Both the position numbers and the translations under genes were made by a program. Shown here one piece after another: positions 9,950 to 20,055 of a stretch of DNA of 64,000 bases (positions are counted from its first letter, which is position 1; the number at the start of each line of letters is the position of its first letter). The DNA comes from Undaria pinnatifida. Taxonomy: Eukaryota > Sar > Phaeophyceae > Laminariales > Alariaceae. The notes beneath the pieces were generated by a model. That model was given only the letters and a program-made list of their open reading frames with translations. It was not told the origin of the DNA and searched no databases. The DNA lies in NCBI GenBank assembly GCA_012845835.1, contig JABAKD010000005.1:4059655-4123654 (forward strand). Reading direction: 5' to 3'.

Positions 9950-10260
9950 TATTATGTGGCATAATGAACGAGTGATTCCCCATGCGGACTGCTGGGTGGG
10001 AGATAATCTTCACAGCCAAAACGATCGTACGTGCACGACAAGTATTATGTGGCATAATGAACGAGTGATTCCCCGTGCGAACTGCTGGGTGAGAGATGAT
10101 CTTCATAGCCAAACGATCGACTCGAGGGGTCTTGAGCGCGAACACAAGTATATAATATATATGGCAATATGAATGAATGACTTCCCACCTGCATGGTTGG
10201 GCGATAGAAAACCTTCACAGCCAAACGCTCGAGAGGTGTTGAGCGTGGATGCTTGTACAT
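9950..10260 (+). repeat. Three-copy tandem repeat, about 95-105 bp
   Basis: Three units share GGCATAATGAACGAGTGATT (third copy diverged), CTGCTGGGTG..AGA and CTTCA(C/T)AGCCAAACGATCG. Between about 10400 and 10860 another word, GCGGTTGCGATGGGGCGCAG with variants, recurs three times. The stretch 9486-10860 may be the long repetitive leader of the recombinase element that follows, but that link is inference. Confidence 0.6.
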
Positions 10261-10859
10261 ACTGTAGTCTGCCGCAAGGGCAAAAATTGCGTCTTGTTGG
10301 ATAAAAGAAAGTGAGTGGCATAATTCACAGGTCGCGGCAATGCCACAAAAAATCTTACAGCGCTAAAACACGGCTGGGTAAATTGAAAATCTATATTCTG
10401 GCTGGTCACCTCTCGTGCGGTCGCGATGGGGCGCAGAATGTTTCAGAAGTATCACATTGTTTTGTCTGTTGAATAGCAGTACGTATATGCTCTATAAAAA
10501 TTGCTGTGCAGTGTCACTGGATAATCTTGCTGGTACCTCGCTCACGCGGTTGGTTGCGATGGGGCGCAGATTAATATGTTCACAATGTTTCCTAACTGAA
10601 CAGCACTATAAAAACAAAACTGGCATACGCTAAAAGAAAAGCAGGATCGATTAATCTCGGCCCGTATGGCAGCGGAGCAGGTACACATGCATGCATACAT
10701 GTGATGTCGACATCGTGGCAAGACGACCATGGAATTGCAGTACGATTGCATTTCTTCATATGGTTTATTACCTTGTCTTGGTAATGGTTGTCAGACAGGA
10801 AATATAAGTATTATTGCGGACACCCCTTGCGCGGTTGTGATGGGGCGCAAAAATATTTG

Positions 10860-11250
10860 ATATTCTGAATCGAATTGACTGACTCCTTCGACGAAACACC
10901 AGTTCGCAAACAAGGCAGTGGTAACAATCGAGCAATTCGCCTGACAAGCAAAGGAGTACATACATGAATATGATATGCGTGTGTGCCCATGCTGGCTGCT
11001 CGAGCGAAAATAACCAAAAGTACGCTTGTTTCCGCACATACAGTGATGGCGAGTCACCCTGGCTCCACTCCACAGGCGAAGTTCCTGGTTTCTAAGGCGA
11101 AGTTGTGGCCCCCTGCAAAGTTATGGTCGGTCTTTTACAACTTTCACTCACTATGAATGCTGGCCTTGTATCACGTTCGCGGATTAATTTGTTTCTCGAA
11201 AAGCGGTCCAATTTCGACTCAAGGATACGGTGTGGCCAGAGACGACCACG
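10860..11250. other. No supported feature
   Basis: Mixed sequence between the repeats and the CCCH-finger ORF. No promoter or terminal repeat was recognised. Confidence 0.35.
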
Positions 11251-12525
11251 ATGACCGGCAAGTCAAGTGGTGCTAGCAGCCGGGCGGATGGTGCTGGCAG
11301 CAACGCGGGCGAACGTTCAGTCCGTCAAGCTGAATACGCTGTGCACCGCGAGGCGGTTAACGATCGGCTTGACGCGATCGAGGCCGGTGCGGCCGAGTAC
11401 GGGGGGGTGGCTCGAAAAGATTGAGGACAGTACCGCCGAGAACGGGGGGCGGCTCGAAAAGATTGAGGACATGCTCTGGCACCTCCAGAACGTTCTGGAT
11501 GACATCCTAGCCAACCAAGACGCTGACGAGCCGAACAGTGACGAGGGACAGCATAACGGTGCGGCTTCCGCTCGCGGTAGCATGTCAGATAAGTTGTGGC
11601 TGAAGGAGAGGATCACGGCTTGGAAAAACTCCAACCTTCGAGCCGTTTGGATACTTTGTGGTGAGAAGCCAAAGGGGTGTGAATTGTCGAGGGTCCAGCT
11701 GCAAGGGGTATTCGAGAATACCGCCCGGGCATCTTCTGCAGTAGTGGAACAGGTCAACCTTTTAGCGGGGCATGATGTCACCGCGTTTACGCGGCGTGGG
11801 GCGGAACCGAGCACTGCCGGCACCATCGACATCGAAAAGCAGTTCGCCATTTTGGCGAAGGTGTTGTTTCTCGTCATCAGGCGGGACAATACTTCGGTGG
11901 GGGGAAAGGCGCGGGTGGAGCTACGCGCGGCATTCCAGGACGGTGTCGACATGGTGGCATCACACGGCGAAGCTAACCACCATTCGATTTAGATGCCGGT
12001 CCACAAGGTGAGGATAGCCCGCTTCATCAACGAAGATCCAGAGGATTGGTCGACCATGGTTCACGACGCAGCTCTCTCCACTAAGTTTAACTGGCACGAG
12101 CCGGCGGGGATCTACGAATTGCCAGGAGCGGTAGTTCCTACCTGGGCGAAGATTGACGTCTATGTTGACGCTGGTGGCTGGAGCACGTCGACATTCACAA
12201 GGAACCGGTCGCACCTCGTGAAAAAGGAGGGCGTGCGGTCAAGTGTGCGCGCAAGGATGAAGACTCCGCTCAGCTTCCGTGCTTCGGTTGGGCCTCCCGG
12301 GGGGAATGCCGGTTCAAGCGAAAGAGAGATCCGTGCAAGTACCGCCACGATCCGACCGGCAAGTCCCGGGAACAGAAGGAAAGTGGAGGAGGCGCCAATG
12401 GGGCCGCACACAAGAAACCCAAGGCTGGTGTTCGCACGGTACCGAGCGCTTTCGCGTCGGGAGATGGAGACGGGAGCGGAAAAGGTGGAAGCCCCGCTAA
12501 ATCGCCCAAGAGTGACGACGGATAG
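11251..12525 (+). pseudogene. Broken Gag-like ORF with CCCH zinc finger
   Basis: The first ATG in the reading is at 11251 (MTGKSSGAS). The frame breaks at a seven-G run near 11400. It then continues through a coiled-coil-like stretch with two EKIED blocks and a mixed alpha-helical region, meets a TAG at 11990-11992, continues in the same frame, and shifts again before about 12241. The last part ends at 12525 and carries C-x8-C-x8-C-x3-H (PCFGWASRGEC, then DPCKYRH), a CCCH-type finger, followed by a Lys/Gly/Ser-rich tail. Such a protein upstream of a tyrosine recombinase resembles the Gag-like first ORF of DIRS-type elements. It is a decayed copy with at least two frameshifts and one nonsense codon. 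Confidence 0.6.
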
Positions 12526-12752
12526 GGGTGCGGGCTCCGTTTGCTGGCGGGGCCAACTTTGGTGACCGAACGAGCTGGGGATTCAGCGGATGACGTGCAG
12601 TTTGTACGGCCGAGGTTGGGGTCGTTTTCTCAACCAGGAGCAGAACTTGGGGCAAGCGGGTGAAGATCTTTGTACAGGAGCTTTGGGCACCAGTACCTCC
12701 GTCGATCAGTTCCGAGATCGTCTGAAAGAACTTACGCGTCGGGTTTCTGCTC

Positions 12753-13763
12753 TTGGTGCACTGTTCGTGGGTCAACCGCGCACAGGACCGGTATCTGCGA
12801 CCATGTGAGTCGGAGGAGGCAAAAGTGTGGGCTTTGATTGGTTTCACTGCTTGGTGTTGTGCGCTACAAGACAGTCAAGCCGGATCTATTTCGAGTAAGC
12901 TAGCTGCGATTCAACATATCCACCGGGTTGATGTTGGCATTGAGCTGTCGATCCCGTCGCCGTTGATTAAGCGTGTATTGCAAGGTATCTCACGATCGCA
13001 TACATTGGCAGGAACACGGCCACGGGTTCGGCTCCCTATAAGCCAAGTGGTATTTGCCAATGGCTCAGGTGTGGTGAATCCAGTGCATTATCTCGAGCGA
13101 AGTTACGTTACGTTTTTTTTTTCTGGCGACAGACTGTTGAGGTGTCTTCAATGGAGTGATGCCAATCGGGTTGAGGTGCGATTCCGCGGCCATAAAGGCG
13201 AGCGGGCTCAAGTTGGTAGCGTCATTGTGCGTACCCGGAGCGAGGTTCGTGGCCCGTGTTTTGAGTGGGGTGAAGGTGGTGGAGCCGTTGCTCTTATGGT
13301 AGCACTACTGTCATGTTTTGCAGCTCTACCTGAACACGCGCCACATTTCTCGTATCGTTCAGGGAGGCAAGTACGAGTGTGGGGATATGATCAGGCGTTA
13401 TGAGCGTCGAGAGAAATGGTTGAAAAGTCGGGGCGAAAACCCGAAGATTACGCTCTGCACTCGCTGAGGATAGGAAGTGCCTCGATGCTTGCGGGTAGAG
13501 GTGACGTATCGGAACGAGTTATGCAGCGAGAAGGAAGGTGGAAGCCCGATGCGTATAAGGTGCACACCCTGAATAATGCGGACGATGCGCGACAGGTGTC
13601 CCGTAAACTAGCAGCTGGCAAAGGCTTGCAAAGACAGCCAGGTCGAGATACTGTAGACTATGGGGTAAACTGTAGAAGAAGTCTCGGAGTAGCCCCGGTT
13701 GTGGAGGAGTCAATGGTGTTGGATCATTCGGTGTCTCTAGTCGTCCCAGAATTCGCACAGTAG
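12753..13763 (+). pseudogene. Tyrosine recombinase of a DIRS- or Crypton-like element, degraded
   Basis: One reading frame is interrupted only by a TGA at 13401-13403, where CGA is expected. The N-terminal part (GFTAWCCALQ, KLAAIQHIHRV) looks like the SAM-like DNA-binding domain of phage-integrase-type recombinases. A basic stretch VRFRGHKGER follows. The C-terminal catalytic part shows HSLRIG (an HxxR box, from 13458) and REGRWKPDAYK. At the usual tyrosine position just after YKV there is a histidine, so the nucleophile appears lost. The expected central block between about 13050 and 13130 seems deleted or scrambled. No reverse transcriptase is visible between the CCCH ORF and this one, which leaves the class (DIRS with deletion, or Crypton) open. 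Confidence 0.65.
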
Positions 13764-13925
13764 AACCCAGACAGTGGAGAGAGGGAGATATATGTGTTTA
13801 TGAGCAAAGACATGTGGGTATGAGACAGAGTTGGATACTGTGGTAGACATGTCAGCCAGCTGCTCTCCCTCCCAAGCCACAGAAAATGATAATATACAAG
13901 GCAATTCGAAAGATATACTCAGGAT

Positions 13926-14159
13926 ACAACAAGCCAGCGATTTTCTTTAACGAACGTTTCATGGCTGCTTAACACAAGGAAGGATACAATTGAAAACAAA
14001 GCATCCATGTACTTTCTTGTGTGCAAAGGCCTATCAATCGATGACGTCGGGGTGTCGAGGGACACCGCATTTCAGGAGATACGACCGGGAGCTGGTTTTG
14101 AAACCGACGATTTTCGTTCAAGAAAATTTCGGGGGGGCTACTGTAGTAGAACGACTCAC
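13926..14159 (+). mobile_element. MITE-2 copy, left end lost
   Basis: Contains the family's internal words CCAGCGATTTTCTTTAACG, CTTTCTTGTGTGCAAAGGCC and GATGACGTCGGGGTG, and ends GGGGGGCTACTGTAGTAGAACGACTCA. It lacks the usual left end TGATTCTACGATAGCCCCC. It also contains TTGAAAACAAAG at the point where other copies carry a GTT array. Confidence 0.65.
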
Positions 14160-15014
14160 ATACGCATAACTTAAGAAGAGTCTTCTACAACAGGGCGAGA
14201 TAGGCTACTTCGTGCTGTTTAAGCTTGCGATATGAATCCCCAACTAACTCATAATTGTAAAAGCTACACTTCGCGCCCCAAAACAACACCGCCTCCGTAT
14301 ATATTACAAGGGCTTCGCTCGCGGGCGGCTGGGCGCCGCCCGCTACGCTTGCGGAAGGAGGAATAGACATTCAGTAGAAAGGCGGAAAATAAGCACAAAT
14401 GGCGCAACTGGCGACTTGAAAATGCCAAGAGGTCCATATATAGTACAACGGTACAGGATAGAGACGATTATGATTATGAGTTTGTTATTATCATCCATTC
14501 GCCCAATCCATGATGGGCAAGTCGGAGGACTTCCTTGGCATATCCTTCCACCTCTCAGGTAGCGCCTATGTAGGTCCTGTACACTTCAATAGCTCTCTCT
14601 CTAAGTCGATCATCAACAATAAATTATCGCAGTGCATAAACATCAGGCACGCGCTTGTCAAGGATAGAGACAGGAAAACTACAACTTAAGATGTAAAGGA
14701 GCGCAGTGCCAAAAAAAACATGCTGGAAGCAGGAACTTGAACGCACACACCGCAAACATGTGAAGTACATTTGTATTCCTGAAAGACGAAGAGCACGCAT
14801 TTAGGCATAGTTCTCAAAAAACGATGCTGGTATAATAAACCACAACTTAATGTTCTATAAAGAACGTGCTGTCAACATTGCTTCCGAAGGAGCATGCAGG
14901 CTTGCTTGGACTCTTCCTCCTCAGCGGAGGTACCCAGCACCTTGCACTCTTGTTTTTTGTCGATGGTCTTGTGGATCTGTCCACAAACGTTGAAGCAGGG
15001 CGGGAGAACGTCGG
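14160..15014. other. No supported gene
   Basis: AT-leaning sequence with one strong hairpin (14321-14343). No exon or repeat family was recognised. Confidence 0.4.
14321..14343. repeat. GC-rich perfect hairpin
   Basis: GCGGGCGGC and GCCGCCCGC pair perfectly over nine bases around a five-base loop. There is no T-run after it, so it is not a typical bacterial terminator, and the context is eukaryotic. Confidence 0.6.
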
Positions 15015-15018
15015 TAAG

Positions 15019-15101
15019 TGTCAAGGAATTAGTGGGGTATTAGTCCGTTTGACCACTTGCACAGGTTAACCAATAGCTTACCCAAACTAAGCCTTATAAC
15101 A
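15019..15101 (-). repeat. TRIM 3' LTR
   Basis: 83 bases; pair of 15305-15390, with a short deletion relative to it near the CCCCACTAAT segment. Confidence 0.8.
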
Positions 15102-15244
15102 CTCTCCCCCCCTTAAACGGCGGGATAGAAGGTCGGCCGTATATACGGGCGGACCTGTCATTTATCCAAGCCGTTTCATTTCCTGGGTAAGCCGGGGAGA
15201 GTATTTTTCAAGTTCGCCATGGGAAAATCTGAAAAAGTTTATTA

Positions 15245-15273
15245 TGGTGGATGTGGGGATCGAACCCACGACC
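15245..15273 (-). other. tRNA-like 3' half inside the TRIM
   Basis: Read on the minus strand, GTGGG-TTCGATC-CCCAC forms a perfect T-arm and is followed by ATCCACCA, the look of an acceptor 3' strand. The B-box-like word GGTTCGATCCC is intact. The matching acceptor 5' strand and a normal anticodon arm are not found, so it is tRNA-derived but not a tRNA gene. Confidence 0.6.
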
Positions 15274-15304
15274 CAAAAACCCATGGTCTGTCGACGACGC
15301 CATT

Positions 15305-15390
15305 TGTTAAGGTATTAGTGGGGTACTTTTAGTCCGTTTGACCACTTGCACAGGTTAACCAATAGCTTACCCAAACTAAGCCTTATAACA
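15305..15390 (-). repeat. TRIM 5' LTR
   Basis: 86 bases; pair of 15019-15101. The primer-binding site follows at 15302-15293 on the minus strand. Confidence 0.8.
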
Positions 15391-15450
15391 TAAGTATGTG
15401 TAAAAAAGTATTCGTACTTCTCTCCAGCAGACGTCGTAACCATCCAAATT

Positions 15451-17309
15451 ATTGGAGCTCCTTACGCTGTTAGTAATTGTTGTGGTATTGTTGTACTTGC
15501 TCTTGGTACTTGGAAAAAGAGCCGCACTTCATAGACTATATCCGCACGCCATCCCCTAGTCTTGAGCAAGAGACATGGATGTCTCGACTCGTGACACACA
15601 GGACGCAAGATAAGAGTAGAACGTACCTCGATGTCGAACGCCCTCGTGGCACCGTGGGAATGGAATGCGGGATGTATATCGAGCAAGTGGTCGCCTGCCT
15701 TCTTCAGGAGGTCACCGACCTTGATGTCGCCGGTGCACTTCGTGTTTATGTCCTCGCCGACTTGGCGGCCCTCGGCGGCTGCTTCGCAGGGATTCTGCAA
15801 ATGACAACAACGGATGGGAATACCTTGCGTTCAGTGAATGTTCAAAATAGTAAGGCCACGTAGCTGTCGTCGATTTCCAAAGTTGGAAAGGAAGTCGTAC
15901 AATTTAACACTGCTGTTGTAATGAAAGCGGTCGTTTATGGGCAAAGCCCTGCCTGGTACCACAACGTTGCTAACACCTATGAAACCACCACTGGGACAGG
16001 AACGAACGGGATTCACAGTCGCAACTGGTAAGCGTAAGCCCCGGTATATTGCTATATAAGGCCTACCGGCGGAATACCGACAACGAAGGGTAAGAGACAG
16101 TACCTGCTGTATATATTGTTCGGTACTACTCTATTACTGCTGCTATCAACACTATTACGACCGACGTGTACTGCGATTCCTGAAGAGGTTGCGCACCCTA
16201 CTTGTACTCGTTAATACAAAGAGTTCATGTGGTTGTATGAAAAATGAGTAACAGTAGTAGTACACCGCGTCACTACATGAACAACTCGCTAACCCCAATC
16301 ACGGGACTGCTCTCCAGCATCACCCAGGTTAACTTCAGCTTCTGTTTACTGCTATATATCAACCTCCAGTGTGTACTGCTATTGGAGCTCCTTTCGCTGT
16401 TAGTAATTGTTGTGGTATTGTTGTACTTGCTCTTGGTACTTGGAAAAAGAGCCGCACTTCATAGACTATATCCGCACGCCATCCCCTAGTCTTGAGCAAG
16501 AGACATGGATGTCTCGACTCGTGACACACAGGACGCAAGATAAGAGTGGAACGTACCTCGATGTCGAACGCCCTCGTGGCACCGTGGGAATGGAATGCGG
16601 GATGTATATCGAGCAAGTGGTCGCCTGCCTTCTTCAGGAGGTCACCGACCTTGATGTCGCCGGTGCACTTCGTGTTTATGTCCTCGCCGACTTGGCGGCC
16701 CTCGGCGGCTGCTTCGCAGGGATTCTGCAAACGACAACAACGGATGGGAATACCTTGCGTTCAGTGAATGTTCAAAATAGTAAGGCCACGTAGCTGTCGT
16801 CGATTTCCATAGTTGGAAAGGAAGTCGTACAATTTAACACTGCTGTTGTAATGAAAGCGGTCGTTTATGGGCAAAGCCCTGCCTGGTACCACAACGTTGC
16901 TAACACCTATGAAACCACCACTGGGACAGGAACGAACGGGATTCACAGTCGCAACTGGTAAGCGTAAGCCCCGGTATACTGCTATATAAGGCCTACCGGC
17001 GGAATACCGACAACGAAGGGTAAGAGACAGTACCTGCTATATATATTGTTCGGTACTACTCTATTACTGCTGCTATCAACACTATTACGACCGACGTGTA
17101 CTGCGATTCCTGAAGAGGTTGCGCACCCTACTTGTACTCGTTAATACAAAGAGTTCATGTGGTTGTATGAAAAAAGAGTAACAGTAGTAGTACACCGCGT
17201 CACTACATGAACAACTCGCTAACCCCAATCACGGGACTGCTCTCCAGCATCACCCAGGTTAACTTCAGCTTCTGTTTACTGCTATATATCAACCTCCAGT
17301 GTGTACTGC
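15451..17309. repeat. 930-bp tandem duplication, two copies
   Basis: Copy 1 (15451-16380) and copy 2 (16381 to about 17309) differ at only about seven noticed positions, so the duplication is young. Each copy has open frames on both strands over the first 400 bases: 128 residues on plus (15477 and 16407) and 112 or more on minus. The minus frame contains ordered blocks GEDINTKCTGDIKVGDLL and TRAFDIEVR that could be a relic of a retroelement protein's end, but I do not recognise it securely. Confidence 0.85.
15462..15800 (-). CDS. Unidentified ORF in 930-bp unit, copy 1
   Basis: 112 residues beginning MQNPCEAAAEGRQVGED. It has a mixed hydrophilic composition and a conserved-looking DIHPAFHSHGATRAFDIEV stretch. 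The second copy (16359-16730) is intact over the same length. Coding potential is uncertain because the opposite strand is also open. Confidence 0.25.
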   Translation of the reverse strand: MQNPCEAAAEGRQVGEDINTKCTGDIKVGDLLKKAGDHLLDIHPAFHSHGATRAFDIEVRSTLILRPVCHESRHPCLLLKTRGWRADIVYEVRLFFQVPRASTTIPQQLLTA

Positions 17310-17419
17310 GACTGGTGCTGAGGTATCATGCTGCTGTGTTATTTATTACTGCATGGACCATTTTTACAACCCTGGCTGACCCCCGTGATGAGACTTGCCC
17401 GTTTTCATTGCGTCTTACA

Positions 17420-17770
17420 TGTATAGATACCACGTAGTCGTAGTCGTACATCCAAAACGTGTGTTTATATCACAGCACAAAGCGTCACTGCATGAACCAC
17501 TTGTTCAACCCCCGCTTACCCCGATGACGGGACTGCCCCGTACTCGTAGTCGTACATACATGAAGTAAGTGTGTTTGGCTGTACGTATGAAAAAGAAATC
17601 GCATCACACAGCGTCACTGCAAAGGTCTACTCGTAGACCTGAGTACTTGTACAATTCCCGCTTACACCGCGATGACGGGACTGCCCCGTACACGTATCAT
17701 ACTCGTACATGCAAAAGTGTGTTTGTACGCATGAAAAAGAAATCACAGCACAACAACAGAAATGTAACTC
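17420..17770. repeat. Short satellite related to the end of the 930-bp unit
   Basis: Two to three diverged units contain CGTCACTGCA or CGTCACTACATGAAC, CGATGACGGGACTGCCCCGTA and GTACG(T/C)ATGAAAAAGAAATC. The same words occur in the 930-bp unit near 16240-16320 and 17170-17250. Confidence 0.6.
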
Positions 17771-17846
17771 ACGTTTCGTCAAGCTCTCAGCTCCTTCGTT
17801 AGGGACGCCGATCGAAGGTGAATCACAGGTGTCCGCGTCACACCAG

Positions 17847-18155
17847 TCACACACACGAGGGTTGTCGCCGCTTCCCCAGTGCTTGGTTATGAAAAGCTTG
17901 GCACGTGGAAGGCTCGTCACTCCTGCAGGTGTCGCAGACAGCGTACTGGGAACTCCTGTTTCTCCTATTTCGTGCGATGAGGAAGCCGTCACAACCCTTG
18001 CTCGGGCACGGCCAATCAGGATTGCCAGAAGAAGCTGAGTCCCGTTCTTGCCCGACCAGCTTCCACACGCCTGATCCTGAACCTCCACCACCCCCACTGT
18101 TGGCGGAGCCTCCTCCCGCACTAGCCTTGGTCCGCTTCGCAAATTTCAACTTCAA
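17847..18155 (-). CDS. Possible zinc-ribbon protein fragment
   Basis: A frame of about 102 residues on the minus strand ends in TGA at 17847-17849. It has a Gly/Ser-rich linker and then CPSKGC...CDTC, a pair of Cys knuckles 27 residues apart, as in small zinc ribbons. There is no ATG at the left end; the frame stays open further upstream, so this would be part of an exon. It overlaps an open plus-strand frame. No neighbour supports a function. Confidence 0.3.
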   Translation of the reverse strand: MKLKFAKRTKASAGGGSANSGGGGGSGSGVWKLVGQERDSASSGNPDWPCPSKGCDGFLIARNRRNRSSQYAVCDTCRSDEPSTCQAFHNQALGKRRQPSCV

Positions 18156-18169
18156 ATTGTTATTTATCC

Positions 18170-18700
18170 GGCAAATTTCAAATTCAAATTGTTTGCAGCC
18201 GTCAACGGGAATTCCCTCTCAACAGCCAGCAATTGGCCAACTTCAAATAAAAGTACAAAAAAGAAGTAACTGTTGCTGAAAAAGCAAAATAAAAATATCA
18301 GAAAGCAGTAAAGATCAGAGAATGAGAGCTAAAAAGTAAGTAAGAATGAGACTAGGGAAAGCAAGGAAGGCAAGGAACTTCGGGACGGTTCTTTTTCCCA
18401 GCAACTAATTTTCTTTTCGGCAATTACGTGCTGAGAAGGGCTGAGAGGGGGGAGGATATGCCGAGCGAGACGTCCGAAGGGGGCGAGGTCTAGGTATATA
18501 GTTGTATATAAAAAAAATATTACTCCAGTATTTTTTTTGTTTCCCGTGTGTGTGAGGTAAAAGAATCGATCGTGCGAGTGTGGCTGAAACCCCGTAGTGT
18601 AATGAGCCACCCCACGGTACAGGGATGGGTGCAGCATGTTTCAACACTAGGACGAGCTAGCCCAATATCTCACCCCAACCATGAACAATACCAGCCATTT
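18170..18700. other. No supported gene
   Basis: Includes a tandem CAAATT-rich word near 18140-18200 and ordinary sequence. Nothing else was recognised. Confidence 0.35.
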
Positions 18701-18702
18701 AC

Positions 18703-20028
18703 ATGGATAGCGGGTTGTCGTTCGATGCCTCTTCGGGAGTGTACGGGGGGGAGGACTTGGCCCTTGCGGTTGGAAGTGGCAAGCTCAAGGGTGGGAGCAG
18801 TAGTGTTTTGGGGGGAGAGGTTAAGAGGGTAGAGCCACAGAGAGAGCGAGACGGCGGGGACTCTTTCCTTGCCACGGCCGATAGCATTAAGCAGCAATAC
18901 CGCACAGCCTTCTGCGCGTTGAAACATACACGCAGCAGTTACAAATCAGCCATTTATATGGATAGCGGGTTGTCGTTCGATGCCTCTTCGGGAGTGTATG
19001 GGGGGGAGGACTTGGCCCTTGCGGTTGGAAGTGGCAAGCTCAAGGGTGGGAGAGGCAGTGTTTTTGGGGAGGGGGTGAAGAGGGCAGGATCACAGAGAGA
19101 AGGAGACGGGGGGAATTCTGTCCCTGCCACGACCGACAGCGCCAGCCAGCAATACCGCACAGCCTTTTGCGCGTTGAAACATACACGCAGCAGTTACAAA
19201 CCAGCCATTTATATGGATAGCGGGTTGTCGTTCGATGCCTCTTCGGAAGTGTATGAGGGGGAGGACTTGGCCCTTGCGGTTGGAAGTGGCAAGGATAGGG
19301 GTGGGAGCAGTAGTGTTTTTGGGGAGGGGGTGAAGAGGGCAGGGTCACAGAGAGAGCGAGACGGCGGGAATTCTGTCCCTGCCACGACCGACGGCATCAG
19401 CCAGCAACACCGCACAGCCTTCTGCGCGTTGAAACACACACGCAGCAGTTGCAAACTAGCCATTTATTATGTGGACAGCGGGTTGTCATTCGATGCCTCT
19501 TCGGGAGTGTATGGGGGGGAGGACTTGGCCCTTGCGGTTGGAAGTGGCAAGGATAGGGGTGGGAGCAGTAGTGTTTTGGGGGGAGGGGTGAAGAGGGTAG
19601 GGCCACAGAGAGAGCGAGACGGCGGGGACTCTTTCCTTGCCACGGCCGATAGCATTACGCAGCAATACCGCACAGCCTTCTGCGCGTTGAAACATACACG
19701 CAGCAGTTGCAAACTAGCCATTTATTATGTGGACAGCGGGTTGTTGTTGGATGCCTCTTCGGAAGTGTATGGGGGGGAGGACTTGGCCCTTGCGGCTGGA
19801 GGGGGCAGGGCCAGGAAAACAGGGAGGTACATATATATAGTATTCGTGGTTTTTGGTTGTTGGAAACATCGTTTCACGCTTTCATCTGGATGTTGTGGTC
19901 TTTCATCATGTTTATGGTTTTTGACACTCACGCTACATTGTCAGATGGCAAATGAAATAATGACAATAATACCTGGAAGGCGTTCGTTTCGCGCAACCCG
20001 AACAAGGAGGGTCTACGCCCTAGACTAA
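18703..20028 (+). CDS. ORF of five tandem 85-86-residue repeats, function unknown
   Basis: A 441-codon frame starting ATGGATAGCGGG. The unit starts at 18703, 18958, 19213, 19471 and 19729 (255, 255, 258 and 258 bases apart), so every change in unit length keeps the frame. Each unit reads MDSGLSFDASS, then GGEDLALAVGSGK, a Gly/Arg-rich middle and QQYRTAFCALKHTRSS or close variants. The fifth unit is cut short and followed by about 80 unrelated residues. Each unit is also open on the minus strand for about 84 codons, which weakens the coding case. No signal peptide or known domain is visible. It may be a repetitive exon, or a minisatellite with unit length divisible by three by chance. Confidence 0.35.
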   Translation: MDSGLSFDASSGVYGGEDLALAVGSGKLKGGSSSVLGGEVKRVEPQRERDGGDSFLATADSIKQQYRTAFCALKHTRSSYKSAIYMDSGLSFDASSGVYGGEDLALAVGSGKLKGGRGSVFGEGVKRAGSQREGDGGNSVPATTDSASQQYRTAFCALKHTRSSYKPAIYMDSGLSFDASSEVYEGEDLALAVGSGKDRGGSSSVFGEGVKRAGSQRERDGGNSVPATTDGISQQHRTAFCALKHTRSSCKLAIYYVDSGLSFDASSGVYGGEDLALAVGSGKDRGGSSSVLGGGVKRVGPQRERDGGDSFLATADSITQQYRTAFCALKHTRSSCKLAIYYVDSGLLLDASSEVYGGEDLALAAGGGRARKTGRYIYIVFVVFGCWKHRFTLSSGCCGLSSCLWFLTLTLHCQMANEIMTIIPGRRSFRATRTRRVYALD

Positions 20029-20055
20029 TCCTTAGAAACATTATGTTACAATTAG

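Larger units (their letters stand above)
15019..15390 (-). mobile_element. TRIM-type retroelement with tRNA-like segment (372 bp)
   Basis: Two direct repeats (15019-15101 and 15305-15390) flank a 203-base internal part. Read on the minus strand the repeats begin TGTTATAAGG and end CCTTAACA, that is TG...CA. The internal part begins AATGGCGTCGTC, a primer-binding site two bases inside, and ends with the purine run AAGGGGGGGAGAG immediately before the second repeat, an ideal polypurine tract. TAAG lies on both sides (15015-15018 and 15391-15394) as a four-base target-site duplication. Together these mark a complete terminal-repeat retrotransposon in miniature on the minus strand. It has no coding capacity and needs a partner's enzymes. 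Confidence 0.85.

Noticed and set aside
14321-14343. Intrinsic terminator
   Set aside because: A strong hairpin but without a U-run, and the setting is eukaryotic.
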